Assembly: GCA_965206015.1 (NCBI GenBank)
Contig: CBDBIW010000016.1
Coordinates: forward strand, 682,001-746,000
DNA: 64,000 nt
From: JAJCYL01 sp965206015
GTDB taxonomy: Bacteria > Bacteroidota > Bacteroidia > Cytophagales > Cyclobacteriaceae
Reading direction: 5' to 3'
Shown here: piece by piece, positions 53,222-62,600 of the stretch
Position numbering within the stretch: position 1 is the first letter of the stretch
Layout: every line of letters begins with the position of its first letter
Made by a program: the position numbers and the translations under genes
Notes under the pieces: model-generated
The model's input: only the letters and a program-made list of their open reading frames with translations
The model's database searches: none
Told to the model about the DNA's origin: nothing

Positions 53222-55117
53222 TTAGGCGGCTCCTTCCTTTATCGATTCGACAATTTCCGGATTCAATAAAGTTGATACATCACCCATATTAGATGTGTCA
53301 CCAGATGCAATCTTTCTTAGTATTCGCCTCATGATCTTTCCTGACCTCGTTTTAGGCAGTCCTGTCACTAATTGTACAACATCTGGCTTAGCAATGGGTC
53401 CAATAATTCTACTGACTGTCGCTACAATTTCCTTTTTCAATACTTCTGAATCATATCCCTCACTTTCGCAAATCACATAAGCATAGATTCCTTGTCCCTT
53501 GATATCGTGTGGAAAGCCCACTACAGCGGACTCGATTACACTTGGATGTTCGTTTATTGCATTCTCAACCTCCGCGGTTCCCATTCGGTGACCAGAGACA
53601 TTCATCACATCATCTATACGACCCAAAATTCGATAATACCCATCATGATCGCGTTTGACACCATCTCCAGTGAAATAATAGCCCGGATACGTTGAAAAAT
53701 AGGTCTGTTTGCATCGGTCTTTGTCACCATAAATAGTGCGCAACATAGAAGGCCAAGGAAATTTGATGCAGAGATTACCTTCTACATTCTTTTCTTTTAA
53801 TTCATTACCTTCCCCATCCATGATAATGAGCTGCACTCCCGGCATTGGCAGGGTGGCACAAGCAGGCTTGTTGGGTGTAATACCGGCTAATGGGGTAATC
53901 AAAATTCCACCTGTTTCTGTTTGCCACCAGGTGTCAACAATAGGGCATTTTCCCTTTCCAATATTGGTGTGATACCAGTGCCAGGCCTCTTCATTAATCG
54001 GTTCACCAACTGAGCCTAAAACAGTTAATGAATCTAATTTATAGGGTTCAACTGAATCTAAGCCATAGGCCTCTAATGCCCGTATGGCTGTAGGTGCGGT
54101 ATAAAATTGATTAACCTGATGCTTATCTACTACTTCCCAAAACCGGCCCGGATGTGGGTAGGTAGGTACACCCTCATACATGACGGTTGTTGCTCCTGAA
54201 AGCAATGGGCCATAGACAATATAGGAGTGCCCTGTTATCCAGCCAATATCAGCGGTACACCAATAAACATCTCCCGGATTATATTGAAAAACATTAGTAA
54301 ACGAATAAGAGGTATAGACCATATAACCTCCACATGTATGCACCACTCCTTTAGGTTTTCCTGTTGAACCAGAAGTATAAAGAATGAACAACATGTTCTC
54401 GGAATCCATTTCTTCAGCCTCGTTCTCAGCAGATTGCCCCATAATAGCATCTTCCCACCAAATGTCTCTGCCCTCCTGCATGGTCACCTCTATATCTGTA
54501 CGATTCAAGACGATAACCTTTTCGACAGTCTTAGTCTTTTCCAATGCCTCGTTTACTAGTGCCTTGACAGGAATGGCTTTTGATCCTCTAAAATTTCCAT
54601 CCGATGTTAATACCATTTTTGCCTGACAGTCATTTATCCTGTCCGCAAGGGAGGTCGAAGAAAATCCGGCAAATACAACAGAGTGAATAGCTCCAATACG
54701 AGCGCAAGCCAACATTGCAACAGCGGCTTCAGGCACCATAGGCATGTAGATGATGACCCGATCTCCTTTTCCTGCGCCCTGAGTTTTCATGGCATTAGCA
54801 AACTGACAAGTCATTTTAAACAATTCCTGATAAGTGATCTTTCGGACAGCATCATTCGGATCATTCGGCTCCCAAATAATAGCCACTTGATCACCGAGAG
54901 TGTGCAAATGCCTTTCGAAAATATTATCTGTAATGTTTAATTTCCCATTGACAAACCATTTAATATCCGGTTCTTCAAAATTCCATTCCAGGGCTTTATC
55001 CCATCTACTTCTCCAGTGAAATGAAGCAGCTACTCCTTCCCAAAAACCTTCAGGATCGCTGACACTTCTGTCATATTCATTCACATATTCACTCAGTATT
55101 TTGATTCTGTTGGTCAT
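53222..55117 (-). CDS. acs: acetyl-CoA synthetase
   Basis: 631 residues. Activates acetate to acetyl-CoA via acetyl-AMP. The P-loop-like YTSGSTGKPKGVVHT, the aryl/acyl pocket VDTWWQTETGG, the hinge region ILGRIDDVMNVSGHRMG, and the C-terminal lysine in TRSGKIMRRILR (Lys about 594, the regulatory acetylation site in relatives) are all present. It is divergent from a broken HxlR regulator, with a palindrome between them. Confidence 0.96.
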   Translation of the reverse strand: MTNRIKILSEYVNEYDRSVSDPEGFWEGVAASFHWRSRWDKALEWNFEEPDIKWFVNGKLNITDNIFERHLHTLGDQVAIIWEPNDPNDAVRKITYQELFKMTCQFANAMKTQGAGKGDRVIIYMPMVPEAAVAMLACARIGAIHSVVFAGFSSTSLADRINDCQAKMVLTSDGNFRGSKAIPVKALVNEALEKTKTVEKVIVLNRTDIEVTMQEGRDIWWEDAIMGQSAENEAEEMDSENMLFILYTSGSTGKPKGVVHTCGGYMVYTSYSFTNVFQYNPGDVYWCTADIGWITGHSYIVYGPLLSGATTVMYEGVPTYPHPGRFWEVVDKHQVNQFYTAPTAIRALEAYGLDSVEPYKLDSLTVLGSVGEPINEEAWHWYHTNIGKGKCPIVDTWWQTETGGILITPLAGITPNKPACATLPMPGVQLIIMDGEGNELKEKNVEGNLCIKFPWPSMLRTIYGDKDRCKQTYFSTYPGYYFTGDGVKRDHDGYYRILGRIDDVMNVSGHRMGTAEVENAINEHPSVIESAVVGFPHDIKGQGIYAYVICESEGYDSEVLKKEIVATVSRIIGPIAKPDVVQLVTGLPKTRSGKIMRRILRKIASGDTSNMGDVSTLLNPEIVESIKEGAA

Positions 55118-55226
55118 ATCTTCATCAGTTTCAGCCTGAAACTAAAAATCATTTGCCTAATGATCAATTAAAATCTTTTAATTGAAGAATTCCCCCAGTT
55201 AATATTTTCTGAAACCCTGTGTACGT

Positions 55227-55243
55227 GCTACAATAATTGTAGC
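55227..55243. promoter_or_regulatory. 17-bp palindrome GCTACAATAATTGTAGC between acs and the HxlR gene
   Basis: Perfect 7-bp arms around TAA, 109 bases upstream of acs and 34 bases upstream of the HxlR start, just before the TACCTTTG box (55252-55259). Placement suits an operator for autorepression by the HxlR protein. The half-site GCTACAAT recurs shortly upstream of msrA (about 57033). Confidence 0.5.
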
Positions 55244-55251
55244 GTTGCAAT

Positions 55252-55259
55252 TACCTTTG
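55252..55259 (+). promoter_or_regulatory. -7 box TACCTTTG for the HxlR gene
   Basis: Exact TAnnTTTG match, 18 bases before the ATG at 55278. Confidence 0.5.
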
Positions 55260-55277
55260 ACTAAAAATATAATCAAA

Positions 55278-55608
55278 TGTCAATTCCAATTCAGGGTAAG
55301 CCTGTCAGAGGTTCCAAATCAGGCCAACCCATCATGGCCTGGCCTGATGCGACCTTCTTGACCAGAGCTGGCCTATGGGTATTATTTGGGATTTAGGGGA
55401 AGGGCCTAAAACCTTCAGGCAACTACAGGCAGTTTGTGAATCAGTTTCACCCACGACGTTGAACACTCCCCTGAAGGAATTGAGAAATTCCTGCATGATT
55501 GAAAGCACCGTCAACGGAGATGAGCTTACAAATTCTGGAATGGAAGTATTGGAACTATTGAGGCCATTAGGTAATTGGGCCAATAAATGGTCAAACAAGT
55601 TTAACTAA
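55278..55608 (+). pseudogene. HxlR-family regulator, frameshifted
   Basis: ATG 55278 reads MSIPIQGKPVRGSKSGQPIM, then a frameshift. The other frame gives CDLLDQSWPMGIIWDLGEGPKTFRQLQ (split by a stop near 55342), and continues VSPTTLNTPLKELRNSCMIE and NGDELTNSGMEVLELLRPL to TAA. The winged helix of HxlR is recognisable (xDLLGxRW, SxTTLxxRLKELxxxGLI). An internal ATG at 55375 would lack helix 1. Confidence 0.75.
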
Positions 55609-55705
55609 TCAAATGAAAAAAACACTGCACATACTAATGCCGATTGCACTCATATTACAGATCAGATTTTTTACAGATCAGAATCTTTTCAGTACATTGA
55701 AGACT

Positions 55706-55924
55706 ATGAAAAAGAACTTCATCATTGGCCTGTTAATGCTTGCGTTCGGAGTATTTAGTCTCTACTGGGCTCAAACACATTCTCCGGATTCGGGCACGGG
55801 GGTTAAATTGGGACGTGAGATTTCAGGTTCCTATTCACTAAGTGCCCCAGGATACATTTTCAGCCTTGTTTTTGCTACGGCCCTCATTGTATCAGGGGGA
55901 CTAAGAGCCTGGAAATCTCGATAA
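55706..55924 (+). CDS. small two-helix membrane protein (DUF3185-like)
   Basis: 72 residues from ATG 55706: MKKNFIIGLLMLAFGVFSLY, a polar loop with SGTGVKLGREISGSYS, then YIFSLVFATALIVSGGL and a basic end. The pattern resembles DUF3185 proteins. The open frame begins at 55613, but the leader before the second Met is not protein-like. Function unknown. Confidence 0.6.
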   Translation: MKKNFIIGLLMLAFGVFSLYWAQTHSPDSGTGVKLGREISGSYSLSAPGYIFSLVFATALIVSGGLRAWKSR

Positions 55925-55972
55925 TCAATTCATTTTTCAGTATAACCTGCAAGGGTAATTAACTACAAAATC

Positions 55973-56938
55973 ATGAAAAAAGATAGAAGGAATTTTATCA
56001 AATCAGCAGCAATTGGTGGTGTCAGTACCTTAGCCATTGGCTGTTCAAGAGCTGATAAAGGGGAAACATCAGTCTCCGATAAAAGTGAATCGGAAAAAAG
56101 AAGAAACAACCCGTTCGGTGTTTCGAGCTACTCTTTTTGGCAATTTAATGGACCAAAAGAAGAATCAAGTATTGAAAGTTGTATCGATAGAGCCGCCTTT
56201 ATGGATTTTGACGGGCTTGAAATTTTGCATATCCAAATGGCATCTGAAGAAAATTCTGTAATACAGAATTTCAAGAGAAGAGCACTCCATGCAGGCATTG
56301 ATCTATATGGTTTTTCTACTCACCAGGGTTTTCTAAATCCTGATTCTGTCTATCGAAAAGAAAACATTGAAAAGACCAGGCATCAAATTGAACTGGCCTA
56401 CAGTATGGGCATCCCGACCATGCGGGTCAATACCGGCCGCTGGGGAACGACCGAGTCATTTGACGATTTAATGGCCAACCAAGGTATAGAACCACCATTG
56501 GAAGGTTACAGTGATGAAGATGGCTTTCAATGGGTAATTGACTCTATTGGAGAATGTTTAAAAAAGGCGGAAGAGTGCGGAGTGGTAATGGGTTTAGAAA
56601 ATCATTGGGGACTTGGACGGACTGCGGCTGGAGTCAAAAGAATAGTCGATGCTTTGAACTCACCCTGGTTAAAAGTGACCTTGGACACCGGTAACTTCCT
56701 GGAAGATCCTTACGACCAACTCACCCAACTTGCTCCGGACGCTTGCCTTATGCAGGCAAAAACTTATTACGGAGAAGGCAAATGGTATACCCTCGATTTG
56801 GACTATCCAAGAATTGGAGAAATTATGAGAAATGCTAATTATAAAGGATATATCTCATTGGAATTTGAGGGGCAGGAAGATCCGTCAATTGCTATTCCCA
56901 AAAGCCTGGATGTTTTGAGAAATGCTTTTTACTGCTAA
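55973..56938 (+). CDS. sugar phosphate isomerase/epimerase-like TIM-barrel protein, Tat-exported
   Basis: 321 residues. The twin-arginine signal DRRNFIKSAAIGGVSTLAIGC ends in a possible lipid Cys. The AP-endonuclease-2-type xylose-isomerase-like TIM barrel has metal-site segments: GLEILHIQM, GVVMGLENHWG (Glu), LKVTLDTGNF (Asp), and YISLEFEGQEDP (Glu). Length is typical. It likely isomerises a carbohydrate or polyol in the periplasm; substrate unknown. Confidence 0.82.
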   Translation: MKKDRRNFIKSAAIGGVSTLAIGCSRADKGETSVSDKSESEKRRNNPFGVSSYSFWQFNGPKEESSIESCIDRAAFMDFDGLEILHIQMASEENSVIQNFKRRALHAGIDLYGFSTHQGFLNPDSVYRKENIEKTRHQIELAYSMGIPTMRVNTGRWGTTESFDDLMANQGIEPPLEGYSDEDGFQWVIDSIGECLKKAEECGVVMGLENHWGLGRTAAGVKRIVDALNSPWLKVTLDTGNFLEDPYDQLTQLAPDACLMQAKTYYGEGKWYTLDLDYPRIGEIMRNANYKGYISLEFEGQEDPSIAIPKSLDVLRNAFYC

Positions 56939-57055
56939 AAATGAATTGGCTTTCGTTTGGCTTAGTCGTCGTATTGACCATAAACAATCAAAATTCCCAA
57001 TTTATTGTAATCATTTAAGCAAGGTTCTCGTATGCTACAATGAACCGTTTGAAAT

Positions 57056-57730
57056 ATGAAAATGATACAGCTTAGTTCTATAATCTTATTGGCTTTTTCA
57101 CTTAGCATGTGCAATCTTGATAAAGAGAGGGCAACCGAGTCATCAGTGCTGAAAGTTGAGGTAAAAAACCCAATTCAACTTGATAGCCTGAGTAAGGCAT
57201 ATTTTGCCAGTGGTTGTTTTTGGTGTGTAGAAGCAGTATTCGAAAGCGTACATGGAGTTGAAGAGGCCATATCTGGTTATGCGGGTGGCAAGACAAAAAA
57301 CCCAACTTACAGGCAAGTAGGTTACGGAGAAACAGGTCATGCAGAAGCTGTTGAAGTATATTATGACCCAAACGTAGTAGACTACAAAACCCTCGTTACC
57401 GTTTTCTATGGCTCACACGATCCGACAACCGTTGACGGCCAACATCCTGATTACGGCAAACAATACCGATCCATGATCTATTATCAGAATGAGGAAGAAC
57501 GAAAAGTTGCACAGGATTTTAAGAGTAGTTTAGAAAAATCTAGTGATTACGATAAACCAATCGTGACTGAAATAGTGCCTCTTACAAAGTTCTGGATTGC
57601 TGAGGAGTATCACCAAGACTATGAAAAGCGAAATCCTAATCAGCCGTATGTCAGAAATGTATCAATACCACGTTTGAGAAGATTTCAGGCAAAATTTCCG
57701 GAATTGTTGAAACAAAATGTGAATCACTAA
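57056..57730 (+). CDS. msrA: peptide-methionine (S)-S-oxide reductase, exported
   Basis: 224 residues. A signal/lipobox-like start (IILLAFSLSMC) precedes the MsrA domain with catalytic Cys in GCFWCVEAVFE, GYAGG, GYGETGHAEAVEV and DPTTVDGQHPDYGKQYRS. It reduces methionine-S-oxide. Its partner MsrB is encoded 9 kb away (47410). The Cys in LSMC suggests a lipoprotein, so both stereoisomers would be repaired in the envelope. Confidence 0.94.
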   Translation: MKMIQLSSIILLAFSLSMCNLDKERATESSVLKVEVKNPIQLDSLSKAYFASGCFWCVEAVFESVHGVEEAISGYAGGKTKNPTYRQVGYGETGHAEAVEVYYDPNVVDYKTLVTVFYGSHDPTTVDGQHPDYGKQYRSMIYYQNEEERKVAQDFKSSLEKSSDYDKPIVTEIVPLTKFWIAEEYHQDYEKRNPNQPYVRNVSIPRLRRFQAKFPELLKQNVNH

Positions 57731-58199
57731 TTTTATCTTATCCTACGCACTGGCATTTCCGAGTTTGTAAGGTTGTTTTCAACTCCGAATTGATCCTTAT
57801 ATTATGGGTTTTAATATAATTTAAGACCCTGAATATAATTTAAGACCCTGACCAACCGTCAAATGTTGCACAATTGTTGTACAGCAATTCTAACAGTTCT
57901 ATTATTAACAACTTCCCATATTCAATTCATTTTCACAGCATCACAGTGGCGGTATGTTTCCTGAGAGTTTTGAAAAGCCTATAGCCCTGGTTCCCGCTAC
58001 ATTAGGAGAATTAGAATGGGGAATATCTTCAACAGAAGTCAAAAAATCTTTTGATGAGAGTTGGACCCGGTCGGATATCTGGATTAGGTCGCCGGTATTT
58101 TAGTAAAACTCCCTGGAGGTTTGATTCTATTATTAAAAACTAAAATCATTTAAATTGATTCATTCTTGCTTAGGAAACCTCCAGGGGGTTTTGCTACAA
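57731..58199. other. intergenic region between msrA and gltD with repeats
   Basis: Contains a perfect 19-bp tandem duplication AATATAATTTAAGACCCTG (57813-57831, 57832-57850). A short plus-strand frame (about 57950-58103, reading GGMFPESFEKPIALVPATLGEL split by nothing obvious) may be a gene fragment of unknown type. An 18-bp inverted repeat AAAACTCCCTGGAGGTTT at 58105-58122 and 58175-58192 has one mismatch and could end gltD transcription. Confidence 0.5.
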
Positions 58200-59636
58200 C
58201 TAAACCAAGCTAACCTCTTTACCAGCCAAGTAGGTCACGCCCTGCAAGTACTTGTCAACTTCTCTGGCAGCCTCACGTCCTTCTGAAATGGCCCAAACTA
58301 CTAAGGACTGGCCTCTTCGCATATCTCCTGCAGAATATATTCCACCAACCGACGTTGCGTAATTGGTTGTCTTAACGTTACCTCTTTCGTCCAACTCTAC
58401 TCCCAGTTGATCAATCATTCCTTCTTTTTGTGGATGCAGGAAACCAGCCGCTAATAAGGCTAGTTCACAAGATATTACTCTTTCTGTACCTTTTATCTCC
58501 TTAAACCCCTTAGTTCCCCATTTGATGTCCACTAACTTTAATCCGGTCAGTTTTCCATCTTTACCAATAAATTCTTTGGTCAGAATTGCCCATTTTCGAT
58601 CAGCCCCTTCTTCATGTGAGGTACTTGTTCTCAGAGTCATAGGCCATTCAGGCCAGGGGTTATTCTTTGCCCTTTCCACCGGTGGCTGGCTTAGTAACTC
58701 AATTTGTGTAACTGATTTTGCTTTATGTCTGTTTGATGTTCCAACACAATCTGAACCAGTATCACCTCCACCAATAACGACAACATTTTTACCGGTTGCC
58801 ATTATTTGCTTTTCCTTAAAGTTGATACCGGAGACAACTTTGTTTTGCTGGCTTAGAAAATCCATAGCAAAATAAATTCCCTTCAACTCACGGCCGGGTA
58901 GTGGGAGATTCCTTGGCATAGTGGAACCTCCACACAACAGGATAGCATCATAATCAGCCATTAAAGTTTCTACCAGTATATTGACCCCGACGTTGGCATT
59001 GGTTTTAAAAACCACACCCTCATCTACCATGATATCCACCCGGCGTTTCACTACAGTTTTTTCTAGTTTAAAATCAGGAATACCAAAACGTAACAATCCT
59101 CCAACTTCTTCGGCTCTCTCAAAGACTGTTACCAAATGGCCGGCTTTATTCAATTGTGCAGCAGCAGCCAGACCCGCTGGTCCAGACCCGATAACGGCAA
59201 CTGATTTTCCAGTCCTATGTTTTGGAGGCCGAGCCTTGGTATAGCCTAATTCAAATGCCTTTTCCGCAATAGTTTTTTCAATGTGTTCAATAGCCACCGG
59301 TGGTTTATTGATGCCCAAAATACAGGATGCCTCGCATGGTGCAGGACAAATTCTTCCCGTAAATTCCGGGAAGTTATTCGTCGAGTGAAGAATTTCCGTC
59401 GCCTTCTTCCAATTATTCTGGTAGACAGCATCATTAAATTCCGGAATGTTATTTCCTAATGGGCATCCGTTATGGCAAAAGGGTATTCCACAGTCCATAC
59501 ACCGGGCCGCCTGCTCATTAGATTTTATATCAGGAAACTCTATGTACAGTTCCTTATAATCGTTTAGTCTTTTTTTGACATCTCTTGTTCCGGGTAGCTC
59601 ACGGCCAAACTCCATGAACCCTGTTGATTTTCCCAT
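58200..59636 (-). CDS. gltD: glutamate synthase, small (beta) subunit
   Basis: 478 residues. The N-terminal Cys clusters CMDCGIPFC and CPLGNNIP, then CPAPCEASC, bind the 4Fe-4S centres. The FAD-binding GSGPAGLAAA is at about 150-159 and the NADPH-binding VVIGGGDTGSDC near 288-299. It transfers NADPH electrons to the large subunit for glutamate formation from glutamine and 2-oxoglutarate. Its ATG overlaps the gltB stop by one base (TAATG). Confidence 0.96.
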   Translation of the reverse strand: MGKSTGFMEFGRELPGTRDVKKRLNDYKELYIEFPDIKSNEQAARCMDCGIPFCHNGCPLGNNIPEFNDAVYQNNWKKATEILHSTNNFPEFTGRICPAPCEASCILGINKPPVAIEHIEKTIAEKAFELGYTKARPPKHRTGKSVAVIGSGPAGLAAAAQLNKAGHLVTVFERAEEVGGLLRFGIPDFKLEKTVVKRRVDIMVDEGVVFKTNANVGVNILVETLMADYDAILLCGGSTMPRNLPLPGRELKGIYFAMDFLSQQNKVVSGINFKEKQIMATGKNVVVIGGGDTGSDCVGTSNRHKAKSVTQIELLSQPPVERAKNNPWPEWPMTLRTSTSHEEGADRKWAILTKEFIGKDGKLTGLKLVDIKWGTKGFKEIKGTERVISCELALLAAGFLHPQKEGMIDQLGVELDERGNVKTTNYATSVGGIYSAGDMRRGQSLVVWAISEGREAAREVDKYLQGVTYLAGKEVSLV

Positions 59637-62600
59637 TAAACCGTCTGTTTAAGTTGACTACCTTTTCTTTTGGATAGAATAGCTTTGTATTCAGTAGGCA
59701 TGACCTTTGTAAATCGTGAAATATGATCAGCCCAATCAGAAATAATGGCCTCTGCCTTCTTACTACCAGTGAATTTCATATGATGGGTAACTAGCTGCTT
59801 TATTACACTTATGTCTTCGAAATTCAGTGATTCCAGAGCTACCATTTCCATATTGCAAAGGAGATCAAACTTATCACCAGCATCATAGATGTAGGCTATT
59901 CCTCCACTCATCCCCGCTGCAAAATTTTTACCTGTTGCTCCCAAAATAACGACCCTGCCCCCGGTCATGTATTCACACCCATGGTCTCCTACCCCTTCAA
60001 CTACCGCATTTACACCAGAGTTTCTTACTGCAAATCGTTCACCAGCTATCCCATTGATGTAAATTTCTCCCGAAGTGGCACCATAAAGTGCCACATTGCC
60101 AATAATTGTATTTTCTTCTGGTAAAAAGCTGGTGTCTCGGTCAGGGTAAACAATTAGTTGTCCTCCTGACAAACCTTTTCCAAAATAATCATTGGCCTCA
60201 CCCTGAAGGACAAATTTTATACCATGAGTCGCAAATGCTCCAAAACTCTGACCGGCCGACCCACGGAAACTGAATCTAATAGTTCCACCTGGCAATCCCG
60301 CTCTATCATACTTTTTGGATATTTCATTTGAAAGCATTGCTCCTACTGCCCTGTCAGTATTGTTTATTTTGAAGCGACCCACAGAAACCTCATCAGCGTT
60401 CAAAGACCTTTGAGCAGCCTCGATAAGACTTCGGTCTAACACCGCTTCAAGGCCATGTTGTTGTTTGCGCTTATTATAGACCCCGTGTTCATCAGATTCT
60501 GAAATTCGTTTGATGATTTTTTTTAATTTCAGCGATTGCAATCTTGGTGGGAGGTTATCCCTGACTTTCAGTACGTTGGACTGACCAACCATTTCATTTA
60601 CTGTTTTAAACCCAAGATCGGCCATAATTTGCCTTAAGTCTTCCGCCAGAAACCTGAATAAGTTAACGACATGTTCGGAATCTCCTGTAAATAACTGTCT
60701 CAATTCCGGGTCCTGGGTGGCTATTCCCACCGGGCAAGTATTGAGATGACATTTCCTCATGATAATACATCCCTCTACTACCAAAGCAGCTGTAGCCACA
60801 CCCCATTCTTCCGCACCCAAAAGTGTTGCAATTGCCAAATCCCTACCAGTTCTTATTTGACCGTCAGTTTGCAATACAACTCTATCACGAAGGTTGTTCA
60901 GTACCAGGGTTTGGTGCGCCTCTGATAAACCAAGCTCCCACGGTAAACCAGCGTGTCGCATAGAACTTAGCGGTGAGGCTCCCGTGCCTCCATCTGCTCC
61001 TGAAATAAGAATTACGTCTGCCATCGCTTTTGCCACACCAGCCGCCACAGTTCCAACCCCGGCTTCAGCAACCAATTTTACATTAATCCTGGCCTTTCGA
61101 TTGGCATTCTTTAAATCAAAGATTAACTGGGCAAGATCCTCAATCGAATAAATGTCATGATGGGGTGGTGGCGATATCAACCCAACTCCCGGAGTAGAGT
61201 TTCTTACTCTGCCTATCCAGTCGTCGACTTTATGTCCTGGTAATTGTCCACCCTCGCCAGGTTTCGCTCCCTGTGAGATTTTTATTTGTAATTCAGAGGC
61301 ATTAGTCAAATAATAACTTGAAACACCAAAACGACCAGAAGCTACCTGCTTTATTGCCGACCGTTCCCAATCGCCATTTTCCTTCTTTTTGAAACGGATA
61401 GAATCCTCACCACCTTCTCCACTATTACTCTTTCCACCGATTTTATTCATTGCAATGGCCAAGGTTGAGTGTGCCTCGTGCGAAATAGAGCCAAATGACA
61501 TCGCTCCTGTCGCGAATCTTTTAAAGATCAACTCTGCAGGTTCGACTTCCGAAATTGGAATTGATTGTCTTGACTTAAAATCAAACAAACTCCGTAAAGT
61601 AATAGCTTTCTCAGACTGCTCATTGATAACTTTGGCGTATTTCTTATAGAGCTCGTAATCACCCCTTCTGGTCGATTGTTGTAGGTAATGAATGGTTTCG
61701 GGATTGAATAAGTGAGCCTCGCCATTTCTTTTCCATTGGTAAAGACCGCCAACGGGCAATTTATCTGAATTGATATTTGTTTTCGAAAAAGCAAATTGAT
61801 GTCGTTTATTAATGTCTTGAGCCAGATCATCAAACGAAAGTCCCCCAATTCTTGAGGTGGTACCGGAAAAACACCTCTCCACAATTCCGTCAGACAAGCC
61901 AATGATCTCGAATATTTGTGCTCCCTGATACGATTGTAGGGTTGATATTCCCATCTTAGACATCACTTTCAGTAAGCCATTGCCAATTGACTTGGTGTAG
62001 TTGGCATATAGATCATTCAAATCAGGTTTTTTCAATGAGTTCGTCTTGCTCATTTGCCGAATGGTCTCAAATGCCATATAGGGGTAAACAGCAGAAACAC
62101 CGTAGCCAATAAATGTTGCGAAATGATGAACCTCAATGGCATCCCCAGCTTCAATAACCAACCCAACCTTACTTCTAAGTTTTAAAGTCACCAAATGCTG
62201 TTGAACTGCACCCGCCGCCAATAATGATGGAATTGGTGCCATTTGATAATCAACATTCCGATCACTAATGATCAGAATACTGACCCCACTTCTAACTGCC
62301 TCTTCGGCCTTTTTGCAAAGCTCATTGATGCCTTTTTCCAGGGCACCTTCCTTTCCATTACACTTAAAAGTTGCGCCGACTAATTGGACTTTATATTCAT
62401 TCATGTTGAGTTGACGAAGCTTTTCGAAAAGCTCTGTATTCAACACGGGTTGAGAAATATGTATTTGCCTGGCGTGCTCCGGTGTTTCGGTTAAAATGTT
62501 GTGATTACTACCTACTCTGGTGAAAAGAGACATCACTAACCTCTCCCGAATTGGGTCTATTGCCGGATTACTAACCTGGGCAAAGTGCTGTTTAAAATAG

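Noticed and set aside
57950..58103. Possible small gene GGMFPESFEKPIALVP…
   Set aside because: About 50 codons with no clear start signal and no family I recognise. It is probably a fragment, so it is recorded only within the intergenic description.
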